A DNA stretch of 64,000 nt from JALNZU01 sp964463695 (GTDB taxonomy: Bacteria; Bacteroidota; Bacteroidia; Bacteroidales; F082). The DNA is taken from assembly GCA_964463695.1 (NCBI GenBank), contig CAYXCZ010000001.1, positions 1 to 64,000 on the forward strand. The letters are read 5' to 3'. Position numbers and translations under genes: made by a program. A model generated the notes under the pieces. That model made no database searches, had not been told where the DNA came from, and saw nothing but the letters and a program-made list of their open reading frames with translations. Shown here in pieces: positions 1-6,711 of the stretch (the stretch's first letter is position 1; every line of letters begins with the position of its first letter).

Positions 1-41
1 AGAACTATCGTTATCAACAGATAACCTAAGTCAATAACACC

Positions 42-73
42 AAAAAGGGGAGCCATACAGCTCCCCTTTTTTT
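42..73. terminator. Bidirectional intrinsic terminator
   Basis: An inverted repeat with arms GGGGAGC and GCTCCCC and a 6-nt loop is flanked by AAAAA on the left and a run of Ts on the right. It can stop transcription entering from the left edge on the plus strand and from the DUF423 gene on the minus strand. Confidence 0.85.
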
Positions 74-106
74 GTTGGGTTTATGCTAATCTATAGAAGT
101 CAAGTA

Positions 107-508
107 TTATACTGCTTTTTTTGAAGTGTAAAGATAAATAATGTATATCCAACCACTTATGAAAAGTAAACCACCCAATGGTGTCACCGGGCCGATCCAG
201 GAGGCTGATAATCCGGTGAGGGTGCGTGTTGCCAGAAAATAAATCGAACCGCTGAAGAACAGTATGCCAAGTGTAAATGCATAAAACGGAAAACGTAACT
301 GCTTCAAATTGGTGTCCCTGGCCAACACAGCTAAAAAGAGTATCGCCAGCGCATGATACATCTGGTAACGTACAGCGGTTTCAAAATTTAACAACTCAGC
401 CGGACCCAGCTTCGTCTTCAGCCAATGTGCGCCCAGCGCCCCAAGGGCAACCGCCAACGCGGCCAAAAAAGCGCCTGTAATCATCATTTGTCTTTTCATA
501 TGCTTCAT
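107..508 (-). CDS. DUF423 family small membrane protein
   Basis: About 133 residues with four hydrophobic segments, matching the YgdD/DUF423 family of small inner-membrane proteins whose function is unknown. The family signature near the N-terminus, GALGAHWLK with a following Ala/Gly-rich helix, is present, as is the conserved FETAVRYQMYHALA stretch. A TTG six bases further upstream is in frame, but the first ATG (at 508) is the better start; another in-frame ATG lies at 499. It is transcribed divergently from the thiamine-binding-like gene, probably from a palindromic promoter at 564-583, and ends at a bidirectional terminator. Family assignment is firm; the role is unknown. Confidence 0.8.
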   Translation of the reverse strand: MKHMKRQMMITGAFLAALAVALGALGAHWLKTKLGPAELLNFETAVRYQMYHALAILFLAVLARDTNLKQLRFPFYAFTLGILFFSGSIYFLATRTLTGLSASWIGPVTPLGGLLFISGWIYIIYLYTSKKAV

Positions 509-542
509 TATCAATGTTTAAGTAAGTGTAATTATTCAGACT

Positions 543-571
543 TGTGCTCCCAACAAATCCTCGTACTTTTG
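543..571 (+). promoter_or_regulatory. Bacteroidota promoter for the thiamine/NR salvage operon
   Basis: TTG at 543-545, 18 bases, then TACTTTTG at 564-571 followed by C. This fits the Bacteroidota -33/-7 pattern (TTTG, about 19 bases, TAnnTTTG). The implied leader before the ATG at 592 is short. Confidence 0.7.
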
Positions 572-575
572 CAAA

Positions 576-583
576 CAAAAGTA
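576..583 (-). promoter_or_regulatory. Possible divergent -7 box for the DUF423 gene
   Basis: CAAAAGTA on the plus strand is TACTTTTG on the minus strand and is the exact mirror of the box at 564-571, with four bases between. It points toward the gene starting at 508. No clear -33 element was found for this direction, so it is inferred from the -7 box alone. Confidence 0.4.
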
Positions 584-591
584 GTCATAAA

Positions 592-852
592 ATGAAAATA
601 TCCATAGAAATCAGCTATTACCCCCTCGACACACCTTACATCCCTCCTATCAAGGATTTTATAAGCCGGCTCAACCAATATTCACAAATTCATGTGCAGA
701 CAAACGGCATGAGTACGCAAGTCTTTGGAGAATTTGATGAAACCTTGGACATTTTGAAAAATGAAATCAAAAAGTCGTTCGAGCTGCCCCATTCCGTTTT
801 TGTGATGAAGATCATTAATGCGGACTTAAATCATAAAGATGGCAGCAACTGA
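592..852 (+). CDS. YkoF/MTH1187-like thiamine-binding domain protein
   Basis: An 86-residue single-domain protein resembling the YkoF/MTH1187 (UPF0045) family, which has a ferredoxin-like fold; YkoF binds the thiamine pyrimidine moiety. Visible family features are the opening beta strand (KISIEISYYPL), a helix covering IKDFISRL, the central QTNGMSTQVFGEF strands and the closing helix-strand. An upstream in-frame ATG at 544 lies before the -7 box at 564-571 and so would not be transcribed, so the ATG at 592 is chosen. The stop overlaps the next gene (PnuC family) by 14 nt, which implies coupled translation and a shared job in vitamin uptake. Binding specificity is inferred from the family only; no TPP riboswitch motif was seen upstream. 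Confidence 0.65.
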   Translation: MKISIEISYYPLDTPYIPPIKDFISRLNQYSQIHVQTNGMSTQVFGEFDETLDILKNEIKKSFELPHSVFVMKIINADLNHKDGSN

Positions 853-1447
853 ATTTTTTGACTTGTTTTTACAGAACATCTACCAAACAACCTTGATAGA
901 GGTCATAGCTGTTGTCTTTGGTTTACTAAGTGTTTGGTACAGCATGAAAGTAAATATCCTTGTATATCCAACAGGGATTGTGAGTGTATTGATTTATGTT
1001 TACATATGCTATATTGCTGGTTTATATGCCGATATGGGTATAAACGCGGTCTATTTTGTTATGAGTGTTTACGGGTGGTATAATTGGACCCGACCGCAGA
1101 ATGACAAGTCAATTCTTTCCGTTACTTATGCCAACAAGAAGCAAAATCTGATCGCACTTGCTGCTACAATTATTTCGTTTTTCCTTATTCGGTTTATCCT
1201 GGTAGCATACACCGACAGCAACGTTCCTGGAATAGACGCATTTACAACAGCTGTATTCCTGATCGGGATGTGGTTGATGGCCACTAAAAAAGTTGAAAAC
1301 TGGATTTATTGGATCATTGGAGATATCGTTTCTATCCCACTATATTTCTATAAGGGGTTGGTTTTAACCAGTTTTCAGTATTCTGTGTTTTTGATACTTG
1401 CAATTATTGGATACATCGCCTGGAGAAAGGAGGCTGTGCGTGATTAA
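839..1447 (+). CDS. pnuC: PnuC-family vitamin transporter
   Basis: A 202-residue integral membrane protein with about seven hydrophobic helices. PnuC-family marks are visible: N-x-x-x-YPTGIVSV after the second helix, LYADMGINAVY, and the YGWYNW motif near residue 80. PnuC proteins are facilitators for nicotinamide riboside, and the related PnuT branch carries thiamine. A thiamine-binding-like protein directly upstream argues for thiamine, while the NadR-like kinase directly downstream argues for nicotinamide riboside; the sequence alone does not settle this. Both neighbours overlap it (14 nt upstream, 8 nt downstream), so the three genes form one translationally coupled unit. The pnuC symbol denotes the family, not a proven substrate. 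Confidence 0.8.
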   Translation: MAATEFFDLFLQNIYQTTLIEVIAVVFGLLSVWYSMKVNILVYPTGIVSVLIYVYICYIAGLYADMGINAVYFVMSVYGWYNWTRPQNDKSILSVTYANKKQNLIALAATIISFFLIRFILVAYTDSNVPGIDAFTTAVFLIGMWLMATKKVENWIYWIIGDIVSIPLYFYKGLVLTSFQYSVFLILAIIGYIAWRKEAVRD

Positions 1448-1970
1448 AAAGATCGCCATACTCGGACCTGAATCCACCGGAAAATCATGGCTTGCCGAAA
1501 GACTAGCCGTTCATTACAAATCAAGCTGGGTTCCCGAGTTTGCAAGAACATATTTGAATTCCATACAACGACACTATACTATACAGGATATTGAGTTTAT
1601 AGCCCAGAATCAATTCCACAATAACCAGCTCGGATCAGAGAAATCAATAGATATTTACTTCGCTGATACTGAAATGATTGTTTGTTATATATGGGCATCT
1701 TATGTAAGTGAAGTCGTGCCAGAAAGTATCTCGAAATTGTGTTTACTACAAAATTTTGATCTGTATTTACTTTGCGATATCGATCTTCCATGGGAACCTG
1801 ATCCGTTAAGAGAACATCCACATAAACGAAAAGAGCTTTTTGATCGTTATGTAGCAGAGCTCGAAACACGGAATTTACCTTATACTATAATAAGTGGCTT
1901 TGGCGATATCAGATTGGAGCATGCTGTCAGTTCCATTGAAACATGGTTAAAAAATACATCAAATGACTGA
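1440..1970 (+). CDS. NadR-like nucleoside kinase (AAA ATPase)
   Basis: A 176-residue P-loop protein opening with a strand and the Walker A motif GPESTGKS (residues 9-16), followed by VPEFARTYL, the pattern of the ribosylnicotinamide-kinase domain of NadR. The family phosphorylates nicotinamide riboside to NMN, trapping the imported vitamin. The predicted start is GTG at 1440, preceded at 6 nt by a strong AAAGGAGG; the in-frame ATG at 1398 lies deep inside the upstream gene. It overlaps pnuC by 8 nt and the next glycosyltransferase by 8 nt. The N-terminal adenylyltransferase and HTH parts of full NadR are absent. Thiamine kinase activity is an alternative given the upstream neighbour. Confidence 0.7.
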   Translation: MIKKIAILGPESTGKSWLAERLAVHYKSSWVPEFARTYLNSIQRHYTIQDIEFIAQNQFHNNQLGSEKSIDIYFADTEMIVCYIWASYVSEVVPESISKLCLLQNFDLYLLCDIDLPWEPDPLREHPHKRKELFDRYVAELETRNLPYTIISGFGDIRLEHAVSSIETWLKNTSND

Positions 1971-3144
1971 TTCAAAACATATTGTATTTCTGGCAAGATG
2001 GTATCCCCATCGCTATGATCCAATGTTGGGTTTGTTTATTCAACGTCATGCTCAAGCAGTTGCTTTGAAAGAAAAAGTTTCAGTGGTTTATGCCCATGGA
2101 ACAGAAAAGCCACTAGGCAAATTATACGAAATTGATGTTAAATCAAATGATAGCCTGAACGAAATCAGCGTTTACTATCAGCTTTCAACTTTCTTTATCA
2201 GACCTGTTGCTAAGCTAATTAACCTCTTAAGATTTTATATTTCTGTTAAAAAAGGGCTTAATATAGCTGAGCAGAAAAATGGAAAAATCAGCTTGACTCA
2301 CGTTCATGTTTTAACCCGCCTGGCATTAGTGGCACTTTGGCTAAAGTTAACAAAAGGGATTCCTTACGGGATCACTGAACACTGGTCCCGTTACCTAAAA
2401 GTAAGAAACGAATTTCATGGATGGGGAAGAATATTCCTTACCCGAATTGCCGTTAAGCAGGCTTCCTTTGTAACTACAGTAACCGAGAACCTGGCATCTG
2501 CAATGCGAAGTTTTAAGTTGCATGCAAATTTTATCATTTTACCTAACGTGGTGGATGTTAACATGTTTCAACCAATTCCTAAATCCAAAAAAGACAATTT
2601 CAGATTTATTCATATCAGTTGTTTTGAGGATCGGTCGAAAAACATTTCAGGAATACTGCGAACAATAGCAAAGCTAAAAGCGATCAGAACCGATTTTGAG
2701 TTTGTAATGGTAGGCGAAGGTCAGGACGAGAAAGAAATGCATGATCTGGCAAAAAAGTCGGGCCTTGAATTACCGGAATTAAAATTTACCGGATTGCAAC
2801 AATCAAAAGAATTGGCCACGTCTTTGGCTGAAAGTGATGCGCTTGTGTTGTTCAGCAATTATGAAAACCTTCCGGTTGTAATTCCTGAAGCATTTGCTTG
2901 TGGGTTACCAGTTATCTCAACTTCGGTTGGAGGTATAGCTGAAATAATCAATTCTGAAAATGGGATATTAATAGAAGTCGGTGACGAATCACAACTTCTA
3001 AACGCACTTGTTTGGATGATGGATAACCACGATTCCTATAATTCGAAAAAAATCAGGGAAGCAGTAGTAGATAAAAACAGCCGGGAAGCGGTGAGCTACT
3101 TTCTTTCACGCTTGTATGAAGAAGCCCTCAAAAAGAAGTATTAA
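1963..3144 (+). CDS. GT4 family glycosyltransferase
   Basis: A 393-residue GT-B fold enzyme of family GT4. The N-terminal half begins HIVFLARWYPHRYDPMLGLFIQRH, the usual donor-independent domain opening; the C-terminal half carries SNYENLPVVIPEAFACGLPVISTSVGGIAEII (positions about 303-335), the E-x7-E nucleotide-sugar site of retaining GT4 enzymes. It probably transfers a sugar to a surface polysaccharide or glycolipid on the cytoplasmic face of the membrane; acceptor and donor are not predictable. It starts inside the last codons of the kinase gene, so it is co-transcribed with the vitamin genes despite no evident functional link. Its stop shares the TTAA at 3141-3144 with the convergent stress-protein gene. 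Confidence 0.88.
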   Translation: MTDSKHIVFLARWYPHRYDPMLGLFIQRHAQAVALKEKVSVVYAHGTEKPLGKLYEIDVKSNDSLNEISVYYQLSTFFIRPVAKLINLLRFYISVKKGLNIAEQKNGKISLTHVHVLTRLALVALWLKLTKGIPYGITEHWSRYLKVRNEFHGWGRIFLTRIAVKQASFVTTVTENLASAMRSFKLHANFIILPNVVDVNMFQPIPKSKKDNFRFIHISCFEDRSKNISGILRTIAKLKAIRTDFEFVMVGEGQDEKEMHDLAKKSGLELPELKFTGLQQSKELATSLAESDALVLFSNYENLPVVIPEAFACGLPVISTSVGGIAEIINSENGILIEVGDESQLLNALVWMMDNHDSYNSKKIREAVVDKNSREAVSYFLSRLYEEALKKKY

Positions 3145-4010
3145 TCCGGCAAGCGGAAAGTTAGCATAGGTATTCCAAGATTGAAAAAGTCATCTTTACC
3201 AACCTTATCTTTAAAGATGTAATCGAGCCATGTTCGTTTGTGGGCGATGAAAGCAGCCAAACTTATCTGATGTTCATCACAAAAAAGCTTCATCGCTTCG
3301 CGTGCAGAAGATGTCCGTATTAACTCAAATCGGATCATTTGTTTCGCTTCTTCCGATTTGAATGCCTGCCGTAACTCATCCATCAAAACAGCAGCTTTTG
3401 CATCATTGTCATCGAGCACAAAATGTACAACATGAATTACGGGCTGATACAATTGTGTAAGCTGGATTAGCTGATTGAGAACGGAAACCTCAAACTGACT
3501 GAAATTTGTGGCATACATAACCTGATTGCCTGCTCTCCAGTGATATCCTACAGGAATAGCCAACACTGGAACGTGCACCTTTGCCATAATGCTTTTGGCG
3601 ATGCTTCCTTCAAGAAACCCTTTATGACCTTTCCCTGAAGTCCCCATTAAAATCAGGTCAGGATTCTCAACATCAGTCAGTTGCAGAAGCTCCTGTTCAG
3701 GATCACCTCCTTTTAACACAGTTTGAATCGTAATTCCCTGAAGACCGTGTACCTGTATTTCATTTTCAAGCACCATGCGTTTTTCTTTCATAAAAGCAGC
3801 TGCCTGCTGCTCCATCTCCGAAAGTAATTCCCTGTTAAAAAAAGTATCAGAGTCGAGTCCACCCGGAAAACTACTGTCACCCATAAGAATCTGATCCATG
3901 TAGGCGTGGAAAAGAACGATTTCACCACCTGTAACTTTCAATAAATCAATTGCATAGGGAAATAGCATCGTATTCTCCTCGCTAAAATCAGTAGATAGGA
4001 TAATTTTCAT
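3141..4010 (-). CDS. Universal stress protein, tandem UspA domains
   Basis: A 289-residue cytoplasmic protein with two UspA-type domains (about 1-145 and 155-289). Domain 1 is complete: KIILSTDFSEEN opening, then LILMGTSGKGHKGFLEGSIA, which follows the G-x2-G-x9-GS ATP-binding pattern, then VPVLAIPV. Domain 2 begins VMYATNFSQFE but lacks a clear glycine-rich ATP loop (LAAFIAHKRTWLDYIFKDKV instead), so it is probably a degenerate or regulatory copy. Tandem Usp proteins are commonly stress-survival factors; the partner is unknown. It stands alone and converges on the glycosyltransferase with a 4-nt overlap of the stop codons and no terminator between. Confidence 0.85.
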   Translation of the reverse strand: MKIILSTDFSEENTMLFPYAIDLLKVTGGEIVLFHAYMDQILMGDSSFPGGLDSDTFFNRELLSEMEQQAAAFMKEKRMVLENEIQVHGLQGITIQTVLKGGDPEQELLQLTDVENPDLILMGTSGKGHKGFLEGSIAKSIMAKVHVPVLAIPVGYHWRAGNQVMYATNFSQFEVSVLNQLIQLTQLYQPVIHVVHFVLDDNDAKAAVLMDELRQAFKSEEAKQMIRFELIRTSSAREAMKLFCDEHQISLAAFIAHKRTWLDYIFKDKVGKDDFFNLGIPMLTFRLPD

Positions 4011-4417
4011 ATGGGTTATTTTGTTTTCTCAAAAGAAATGTGATGGTAAAATTACAACAGAAGTTGTATGAAAACAAGGCTAAAATGAGAAACACCAAAA
4101 GATTTTATCATCGATCACATATTCACTGAAATAATGATCATAAAGCAGATAATATCCAAAAAGCCCAACAAAGTCTTTTTCTAAAGCTTTTGAACAGATC
4201 ACATTCAATCTAAAATCAAATCTCATCGTTCCTTTTTCTGTCTGGTTTTCGTTTGATGCTCAACAACATTTAACCAACGAATCTATCTCAAAATCAATTC
4301 CTAAGGAAAAGAATTAATACAGTGATCTCAAAAAAACCTATCAATTTCTAAACAAAATGTTAATTGTTAATAAATAGATAAACTATTGTTAAAATTAATA
4401 GTGAGAAGTATTGTGGT
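4011..4417. other. 407-nt AT-rich intergenic region
   Basis: No recognisable gene. On the minus strand there is an open frame of 48 codons (4080-4226, ATG to TAG) with no recognised family and no clear ribosome binding site; it could be a remnant or chance. The right half (4290-4417) is very AT-rich and would hold the promoter of the small gene at 4418, but no TAnnTTTG box was found there. The left end probably holds the stress-protein promoter: TTG, 17 bases, TTCTTTTG on the minus strand near 4030-4060, an imperfect match. Confidence 0.4.
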
Positions 4418-4606
4418 ATGCCAATAATTAAATTATTTTTGAGGCATCAATCTAAAGAGATTGGGATAACGTTCTTAAAAAATGCTGTCATGATCGCACT
4501 TATTGTTTTAGTTATCTTTTCGGCAATTGGTATTGTAGCGGTTATACATGCCATTAAAAACGCTCCTTTTGTTGAGGAGCGTGACGACAGCAAAATTGGG
4601 CAATGA
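4418..4606 (+). CDS. Small single-pass membrane protein, unknown
   Basis: A possible 62-residue protein with a basic N-terminus (MPIIKLFLRHQSKEIG), one strong transmembrane helix (about residues 20-47, IALIVLVIFSAIGIVAVIHAI) and a short charged C-terminal tail. I recognise no family. The last codons coincide with a hairpin (4560-4582) that on the opposite strand looks like an intrinsic terminator with a T run, so part of this frame may be read for other reasons. It is followed by the strong terminator at 4636-4673. No typical promoter box is visible upstream. It could be real but is not well supported. Confidence 0.4.
   Translation: MPIIKLFLRHQSKEIGITFLKNAVMIALIVLVIFSAIGIVAVIHAIKNAPFVEERDDSKIGQ
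4555..4582 (-). terminator. Second (downstream) terminator for slyD, inside the small ORF
   Basis: Arms ACGCTCC (4560-4566) and GGAGCGT (4576-4582) with a 9-nt loop; read on the minus strand the stem is followed by TTTTT. It would back up the terminator at 4636-4673. Confidence 0.5.
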
Positions 4607-4635
4607 TGTCGTGCTGATAAGATAAGATGATGGAA

Positions 4636-4673
4636 GAAAAAAAGGCTGAACTTAACTGTCCAGCCTTTTTTTT
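4636..4673. terminator. Bidirectional intrinsic terminator
   Basis: AAAAAAAGGCTG and CAGCCTTTTTTTT arms with a 12-nt loop sit between the small membrane-protein ORF (plus) and slyD (minus). Both strands give a GC stem followed by a T run. The right end touches the slyD stop codon. Confidence 0.88.
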
Positions 4674-5301
4674 AGCAATTACACCCACCACCGTGGTGGT
4701 GACTGTGTTGGTGCTGATGCCCTTCATGAGGATCACACGCACCACATGCTTCTTCTTCATCGTGATGATCATGATCACCACCTCCGCAGCAGCTATCATT
4801 GTGACTTCCACAACCACAACCCGATGCGGCTGGATATAATTCGTCGTAAGTTGCCTCACGAACATTTAATACTTCACCTTTTGTGAACAGGCTTTTTCCT
4901 GCTAACGGATGATTAAAATCCATTGAAACGGTCGACTCATTAACAGCAACAACACGCCCATCAAATGGATTCCCATCTCCATCCATCATTGGAACCACAC
5001 GTCCAACAACTAAGGTATCTGGTTTTATTTCACCATTTACCATGAAAACCGTCTTAGGAATCTCCATTAAAAGATCCTTATTATAATCGCCAAAAGACTC
5101 CTCAGAGTTTAGCAAAAACTCAAAAGAATCTCCGGATCTTAGGCCGAGCAGCTTGTCTTCAAAACTTTTCAACATTCTTCCAGTTCCAAAAACCATTGTC
5201 CTTGGCTGGCTGTATTCTACCTTTTCAAGTAGCTCACCAGCTTCATTTTCAACATGAATAGCATACGCAATCACGCCAACTTTATTTTTTTCAATTACCA
5301 T
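4672..5301 (-). CDS. slyD: SlyD-like FKBP peptidyl-prolyl isomerase with Cys/His-rich tail
   Basis: A 209-residue FKBP-type cis-trans prolyl isomerase/chaperone. The split FKBP half-domains are VIAYAIHVENEAGELLEKVEY with FGTGRMLKSFEDKLLGLRSGD near the N-terminus and VSMDFNHPLAGKSLFTKGEVL near residues 128-148; between them lies the insert-in-flap chaperone domain (about 70-125). The last ~50 residues form a metal-binding tail with 8 cysteines and 11 histidines (CGCG, SCCGG, ACGAC, HQHQHSHHH, CNC patterns). In E. coli SlyD such a tail binds nickel and feeds hydrogenase maturation; no hydrogenase gene is visible here, so general folding or metal storage is as likely. A -7 box lies at 5357-5364; tandem terminators follow. 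Confidence 0.88.
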   Translation of the reverse strand: MVIEKNKVGVIAYAIHVENEAGELLEKVEYSQPRTMVFGTGRMLKSFEDKLLGLRSGDSFEFLLNSEESFGDYNKDLLMEIPKTVFMVNGEIKPDTLVVGRVVPMMDGDGNPFDGRVVAVNESTVSMDFNHPLAGKSLFTKGEVLNVREATYDELYPAASGCGCGSHNDSCCGGGDHDHHDEEEACGACDPHEGHQHQHSHHHGGGCNC

Positions 5302-5356
5302 ATACTTTTATTATTGTGATCGTAACTTAAGAGTGGATGTTTATTATATTATGCCA

Positions 5357-5364
5357 CAAAATTA
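5357..5364 (-). promoter_or_regulatory. Promoter -7 box for slyD
   Basis: CAAAATTA on the plus strand reads TAATTTTG on the minus strand, 55 nt upstream of the slyD start. A TTG lies 22 nt upstream of it, a little beyond the usual 19-21 spacing. Confidence 0.5.
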
Positions 5365-5442
5365 CTACAATTCTTTTATTTAGAATCAATATAAATACAA
5401 TTGTTTGAAAATCTCAAAAGTTACTTCTGTGTGTATTCATTT

Positions 5443-6672
5443 TCAAAACTTCATTAGATAACCCTGCAGACTCTCTTCGCCTTCAAGACCAAGTTTTTTT
5501 CTCAAGCGATAACGTGCCATATCGATGCTTTTAGCATTTTGGAATGTTATCGTTGCGATTTCTTTTGAGCTCATATCCAATTTCAGGAAAGCACAAAGTT
5601 TTCGCTCATTTCCGGTCAGGTCAGGATGTGAAATACTGAGGCTGTGATAAAAGTCAACATGTACATCATTAAACCGTTTTTCAAATTCAACCCAAATATT
5701 ATCATTAACAGCAGTTTTGTAGCTTGTTGCCAAACCTTCGAGCAAATCACGATTCGATTCATTTCCCATTTCAACCAATTTCTCAATATCACGCATAATC
5801 TTCTCATTCAGTTCGCTTGATTGGATGAGACGCATGCTGATACCGGCGAGTTCGCTCTTGTGTTTTTGAATATCATCAGCGTGTAGCTTCTTCATTTCAG
5901 TCACATCATTGATCACACATAGTATTCCTTTTACATCGCCGGATTTATTTTTCACCGGTACTTTTGTAAATAGCGCATCATGTTTTGTTTCATCAGCATA
6001 GGTGATGTGAGATTCATATTTTGCGATAGGTATTTGACCTTCAATAATTTTTCTGTCATTCGTTAAATGAATCTCAACACCATCCTTCAAAAAATAATTA
6101 TAAAATGACTGGAAATTGTCTTTGTCGGTGTCGAAAGCCCATCGAAACGATTGATTAAAAACGAGGATAGTTCCGGTGATATCGTAATGGACAAGAGGAT
6201 TTGGAATAATATTGATAAGGTACTGAAGAAAAACATTGGAATCCTGAATCGTTTCATTCATCAGCTTAATCTCTTCGATATGATTTGAAAGTGTAAGCAT
6301 TGCATTTACGCGGGCTTTCAGTTCAATCTGGTCGATGGGTTTCCGAAGAAAATCAATAGCCCCAACCTCAAGTGCGTGGCGAAGATGTTCTGAAGTTACC
6401 ATGACACCTGTTGCCATAATCACCGGTATATCAGCAGTTAGCGGATTTGCTTTAAGCTGACGAATAAGCTCGATTCCATTCAAATCTGGCATATCCCAAT
6501 CCGTAACTATCAATCTGGGCAACTTAGTCAGAGCCACATTAAATGCGATTCTCCCGCTGTTGGCCTGTAAAAAAGTATAGGCTTTGATTTCATCGTTCAG
6601 CATCTCAAAAATGGACTGAACAATCATGGGATCATCATCCACAACAAGAATGGAAAGTTCTGTTTCAACCAT
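5443..6672 (-). CDS. Response regulator with REC, PAS and LuxR-like HTH domains
   Basis: A 409-residue regulator. Residues 6-125 are a receiver domain with acidic D12-D14, phospho-acceptor D58 (in VTDWDMPDLNG) and the conserved K near 113 (RKPID). A PAS domain follows (about 140-265; the NPLVHYDITGTILVFNQSF and ITYADETKHDALFTKVPVKNKSGDVKGI stretches), then a coiled coil, then a C-terminal helix-turn-helix of the LuxR-like type (LTGNERKLCAFLKLDMSSKEIA, continuing to RYRLRKKLGL). It is likely a DNA-binding regulator controlled by phosphorylation and a PAS signal. It lies 39 nt downstream of the TPR histidine kinase, which is the obvious partner. The target genes are not visible. Confidence 0.85.
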   Translation of the reverse strand: MVETELSILVVDDDPMIVQSIFEMLNDEIKAYTFLQANSGRIAFNVALTKLPRLIVTDWDMPDLNGIELIRQLKANPLTADIPVIMATGVMVTSEHLRHALEVGAIDFLRKPIDQIELKARVNAMLTLSNHIEEIKLMNETIQDSNVFLQYLINIIPNPLVHYDITGTILVFNQSFRWAFDTDKDNFQSFYNYFLKDGVEIHLTNDRKIIEGQIPIAKYESHITYADETKHDALFTKVPVKNKSGDVKGILCVINDVTEMKKLHADDIQKHKSELAGISMRLIQSSELNEKIMRDIEKLVEMGNESNRDLLEGLATSYKTAVNDNIWVEFEKRFNDVHVDFYHSLSISHPDLTGNERKLCAFLKLDMSSKEIATITFQNAKSIDMARYRLRKKLGLEGEESLQGYLMKF

Positions 6673-6711
6673 AATATTTTAATTTCTTATCTCTTGTATC
6701 AACTTTATATT

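Noticed and set aside
515..591. TPP riboswitch before the thiamine-binding-like gene
   Set aside because: The leader is too short and none of the conserved TPP aptamer blocks is present.
4554..4865. Minus-strand open frame of 103 codons overlapping slyD
   Set aside because: It is the shadow of the His/Cys-rich tail of slyD in another frame; the repetitive Val/Ile/Thr content follows from the CAC/CAT-rich tail codons.
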